A stretch of 64,000 nucleotides of DNA, taken from contig OX465286.1 in assembly GCA_949987705.1 (NCBI GenBank), positions 62,001-126,000 on the forward strand, in the 5' to 3' direction. The notes under the pieces are model-generated. The model saw only the letters and a program-made list of their open reading frames with translations, did not search any database and had not been told where the DNA came from. Positions 62,258-64,000 of the stretch are shown one piece after another (the stretch's first letter is position 1; each line of letters opens with the position of its first letter). The DNA is from Thereva unica. Its lineage: Eukaryota; Arthropoda; Insecta; Diptera; Therevidae. A program made the translations under genes and the position numbers.

Positions 62258-63110
62258 GTGTATTCGAGACGGGGACGAATGTAGGACTTGTAGATTGTTG
62301 CCCTGGCCGACGGCTGAAGGAGGAATTCGCAACTTTTAAAGAAATTCAGGCACTGTGATTCCAGCGCAGATCTTCGGCTAATGTTATGCCTAGGATATTT
62401 AGAGACGAATTGCCCACCGAAATAGAAGGACAATCGGTGCAAGTTTTATTGGAGATGAGACAGCACTTCGTTTTTAATGCATTAAGTTCGACACGGTTCT
62501 TGAGGCCCCAATTAAGAATTAGTTCGATGTCCCTGTTTCCATGAGTTTACGATGCTGCAGACAAGGTTTGGCGCGTGCTTGTCCTATACTTGAGGCCCAT
62601 TTTTTAAGAGCTGTAGGGGAAATATTGTCGGGGCCATTGAATTTATTGGAGTCAAGCTCTTTGAGACGCCTAAGAAGACCCTGAAGAAAACTCTCTCCAT
62701 AGAGCGGGTGGAACACTCGACGGCGGGTGGTTGCATTTCAGCATCGGGTAAGAGGGAATTTGCGCTCGAACAGAGATGCAAGTAGGTCGGCCTTGGGTTT
62801 GCGTTCTGTTATCACCTGCTTATTGTAAATGAAGGCGGAGGAATGAAATGTGAAGTAAAATTCTTCCTGATGGAGGTTACCAAGGGCCAGCAGTGGAGTA
62901 AATGAGTTTATTAAGTGAGTGATGATTAGAGAGTGATCTGAGTTGCCTAGAAACGAGTCGATTTCGACAGAGTATTTTGTTGGGTGGGAGATAGGAAAAA
63001 GATTAAGGAGGTGGCGTTCATGACCTGCAGTGTCAGGAACACGCGCAGGACCGTTGAGGTGTAGGTTATTTGTGTCAGCAAACAGCTCAGAAACACTGGT
63101 GCCATTCGAG
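62258..63110 (-). pseudogene. LINE endonuclease and reverse-transcriptase remnant with the RT core deleted
   Basis: On the minus strand, in N-to-C order, the first piece is the end of the apurinic-type endonuclease, with the diagnostic GNSDHSLI (62,924-62,947) preceded by LNLFPISHPTKYSVEID. Next is the start of the RT domain, LKELDSNKFNGPDNISPTAL (within about 62,600-62,660, GPDNISPTALKKWAS at 62,591-62,635). The RT thumb follows, with ELNALKTKCCLIS and LNILGITLAEDLRWNH (62,355-62,402). The catalytic YxDD-bearing middle of the RT is missing between about 62,590 and 62,540, and the pieces lie in different frames with stops. The SDH motif is that of the EEP nuclease fold used by APE-type LINEs. 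It is non-functional. Clade is unresolved, but the thumb and C-terminal motifs are like those common in arthropod CR1/jockey-group elements. Confidence 0.8.
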
Positions 63111-63330
63111 CATCATAATTAAATGTGATCATACCCGACAGATACTGCACTTTAAGGTGTCCACTTAGAACGTCCAGGGTGCGACATGACATGACAGAGG
63201 CATGAGTTCTAACACCTTTAACCTCTTCATGTACGGTGGTAGGATATGTTAATCATGCGGATCATGTAGACGCCGCAGAGTGAAAAAGAAGGAATTTCTT
63301 TTGAATTGACTCAATCCTGTTGCTGTGGTT
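63110..63330 (-). pseudogene. C-terminal remnant of a second, jockey-like LINE
   Basis: On the minus strand, NRIESIQKKF (63,292-63,321), FTLRRLHDPHD, then LPPYMKRLKVLELMPLSC (63,189-63,242) and, after a frameshift, CRTLDVLSGHLKVQYLSG (about 63,135-63,185) follow the order typical of jockey-clade elements after the RT (RIESVQK..F, LPPYE.R...L...LS, A..LFV.DLLSG). At least one internal stop and one frameshift are present. This region is different from the C-terminus of the neighbouring LINE, so it marks a separate element. It abuts the endonuclease remnant near 63,110 in the same orientation. Confidence 0.6.
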
Positions 63331-63506
63331 TGATCTGAATTTAATAATTTTTAGATTGGAAAGAGTTCAAATTCATGTCACGAAAACATTTCGAGCGAGA
63401 TGGAAGTATATAGTTAAAAATGCAATTTTTCAAGTTTATAAAATTAAAGGCAATTATAATTATTTTGAAGAAATTAAAATATTAAAATAAATTGATGAAT
63501 GCTTAC
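63331..63506. other. A+T-rich non-coding stretch
   Basis: Long A/T runs are present and no supported frame. The words TAGTTAAAAATGCAATT here (about 63,412) also occur at about 58,269 in the central spacer. No larger homology between the two places is visible. Confidence 0.6.
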
Positions 63507-63643
63507 CATGGTAGATTCGGCTATTCGCTATCTTTCTAACGTTTCCGACTGCCACGGTTGCTGGTGTAAATCCTGCAGGTTGTTGAAGTTGTAGATGAGG
63601 TGACGATGGCGATCCCGATGGTTGCGATAATTAATGCCACAAA
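63507..63643 (-). other. Candidate exon, unidentified
   Basis: On the minus strand, a pyrimidine-rich CTTAATCTCCCTTTAG precedes 63,643 and a consensus donor ATG|GTAAGC follows 63,507. One frame, open from 63,630 to the donor, reads QPSGSPSSPHLQLQQPAGFT and continues to NVRKIANSRIYHG, a P/S/Q-rich composition common in insect regulatory proteins. That frame has a stop shortly after the putative acceptor, so a different acceptor (CCTGCAG near 63,577) would be needed for it. No family is recognised. Confidence 0.2.
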
Positions 63644-63739
63644 CTAAAGGGAGATTAAGAAAAATCATATTGAATGGGGGTAAACGAGATGAAAAACTAT
63701 CATACCTAGAAATCATTTCCTGTCATATTTGTGAGAACA

Positions 63740-63928
63740 TCAAGCATCAAGCATCACTCCTGGAATTCCTCCTATACTTCTAGAGTTAGCTGCAGTGTTG
63801 TTAGTTGAAGTCGGGCTCCCCGGGTATTGTGCAGAAATTGTAAAAGGTCCTGCTCCTGGATTGCGCAGTTTCCTCCGGGGGTTTTCCATAGGGAGTGTGG
63901 ATGGTAGGAAATGATTTTGCTGCTCACA
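63740..63928 (-). other. Candidate short coding segment, unidentified
   Basis: On the minus strand a frame is open from about 63,928 to a TGA at 63,740-63,742. It includes an ATG at 63,889 that gives 49 residues beginning MENPRRKLRNPGAGPF and containing QYPGSPTSTNNTAANSRS. The P/S/T/N-rich composition and basic patch are protein-like and resemble the segment at 63,507-63,630 on the same strand. It may be part of the same split gene, but no splice signals link the two convincingly. No family recognised. Confidence 0.25.
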
Positions 63929-64000
63929 TGGTTATATTTTTGTAGAGAAACAAACTTATTGAATCTGTTAACTAAGATATAATGGTAAGGGCTGTTAGGA

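Noticed and set aside
63412..63428. Shared TAGTTAAAAATGCAATT with about 58,269 as a third arm of the inverted repeat
   Set aside because: Only 17 A+T-rich bases match and the flanks do not.

Overview
This is a eukaryotic, probably arthropod (insect-like), repeat-dominated window. It has no operons and no recognisable intact protein-coding gene. It holds one very large satellite array, a palindromic locus built partly from LINE (non-LTR retrotransposon) debris, a second independent satellite, a 99-bp fold-back element and, at the right end, weak hints of a split host gene. The insect-like assignment rests on the style of the two LINE remnants and the A+T-rich flanks. It is inference and no species is claimed.

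Region 1 (1-55,532) is one uninterrupted head-to-tail array of a 311-bp monomer. Using the recurring GGGGTATCG anchor, 178 complete repeat intervals lie between 108 and 55,401, and their indels sum exactly to the observed length. The array continues past the left edge of the window. Monomers are nearly identical but carry diagnostic variants that reveal local higher-order structure: a dimer at the left edge, a 13-monomer (about 4.04 kb) tandem duplication at about 21.9-30.0 kb, a 622-bp dimer at about 38 kb, and a run of 309-bp variants at 43-45 kb. Each monomer has several dyads, including an 18-bp perfect palindrome, and a 10-bp match to the mammalian CENP-B box. The many overlapping open frames, including one of 673 codons, are by-products of the repeat and are not annotated as genes.

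Region 2 (55,533-55,790) is the array edge. The satellite turns round into a diverged inverted partial copy, which is split by a 99-bp fold-back (MITE-like) element with 30-bp terminal inverted repeats and a likely 3-bp target duplication.

Region 3 (55,791-62,257) is a large imperfect palindrome. The left arm (55,791-57,135) and right arm (58,313-62,257) share, in inverted order, a LINE C-terminal coding end, its A+T-rich tail, an exon-like segment and a recurrent module. The arms enclose 1.2 kb of unrelated spacer. The right arm alone has grown a tandem array of a 278/279-bp unit (58,521 to about 61,240). That unit derives from the shared module.

Region 4 (62,258-64,000) carries the rest of the LINE on the minus strand (end of the endonuclease, start of the reverse transcriptase, then thumb and C-terminus, with the RT core missing and several frameshifts). 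Next to it is the C-terminal end of a second, jockey-like LINE, followed by A+T-rich DNA and two short minus-strand open segments that resemble exons of an unidentified gene.

No tRNA, rRNA or CRISPR locus was recognised by eye.
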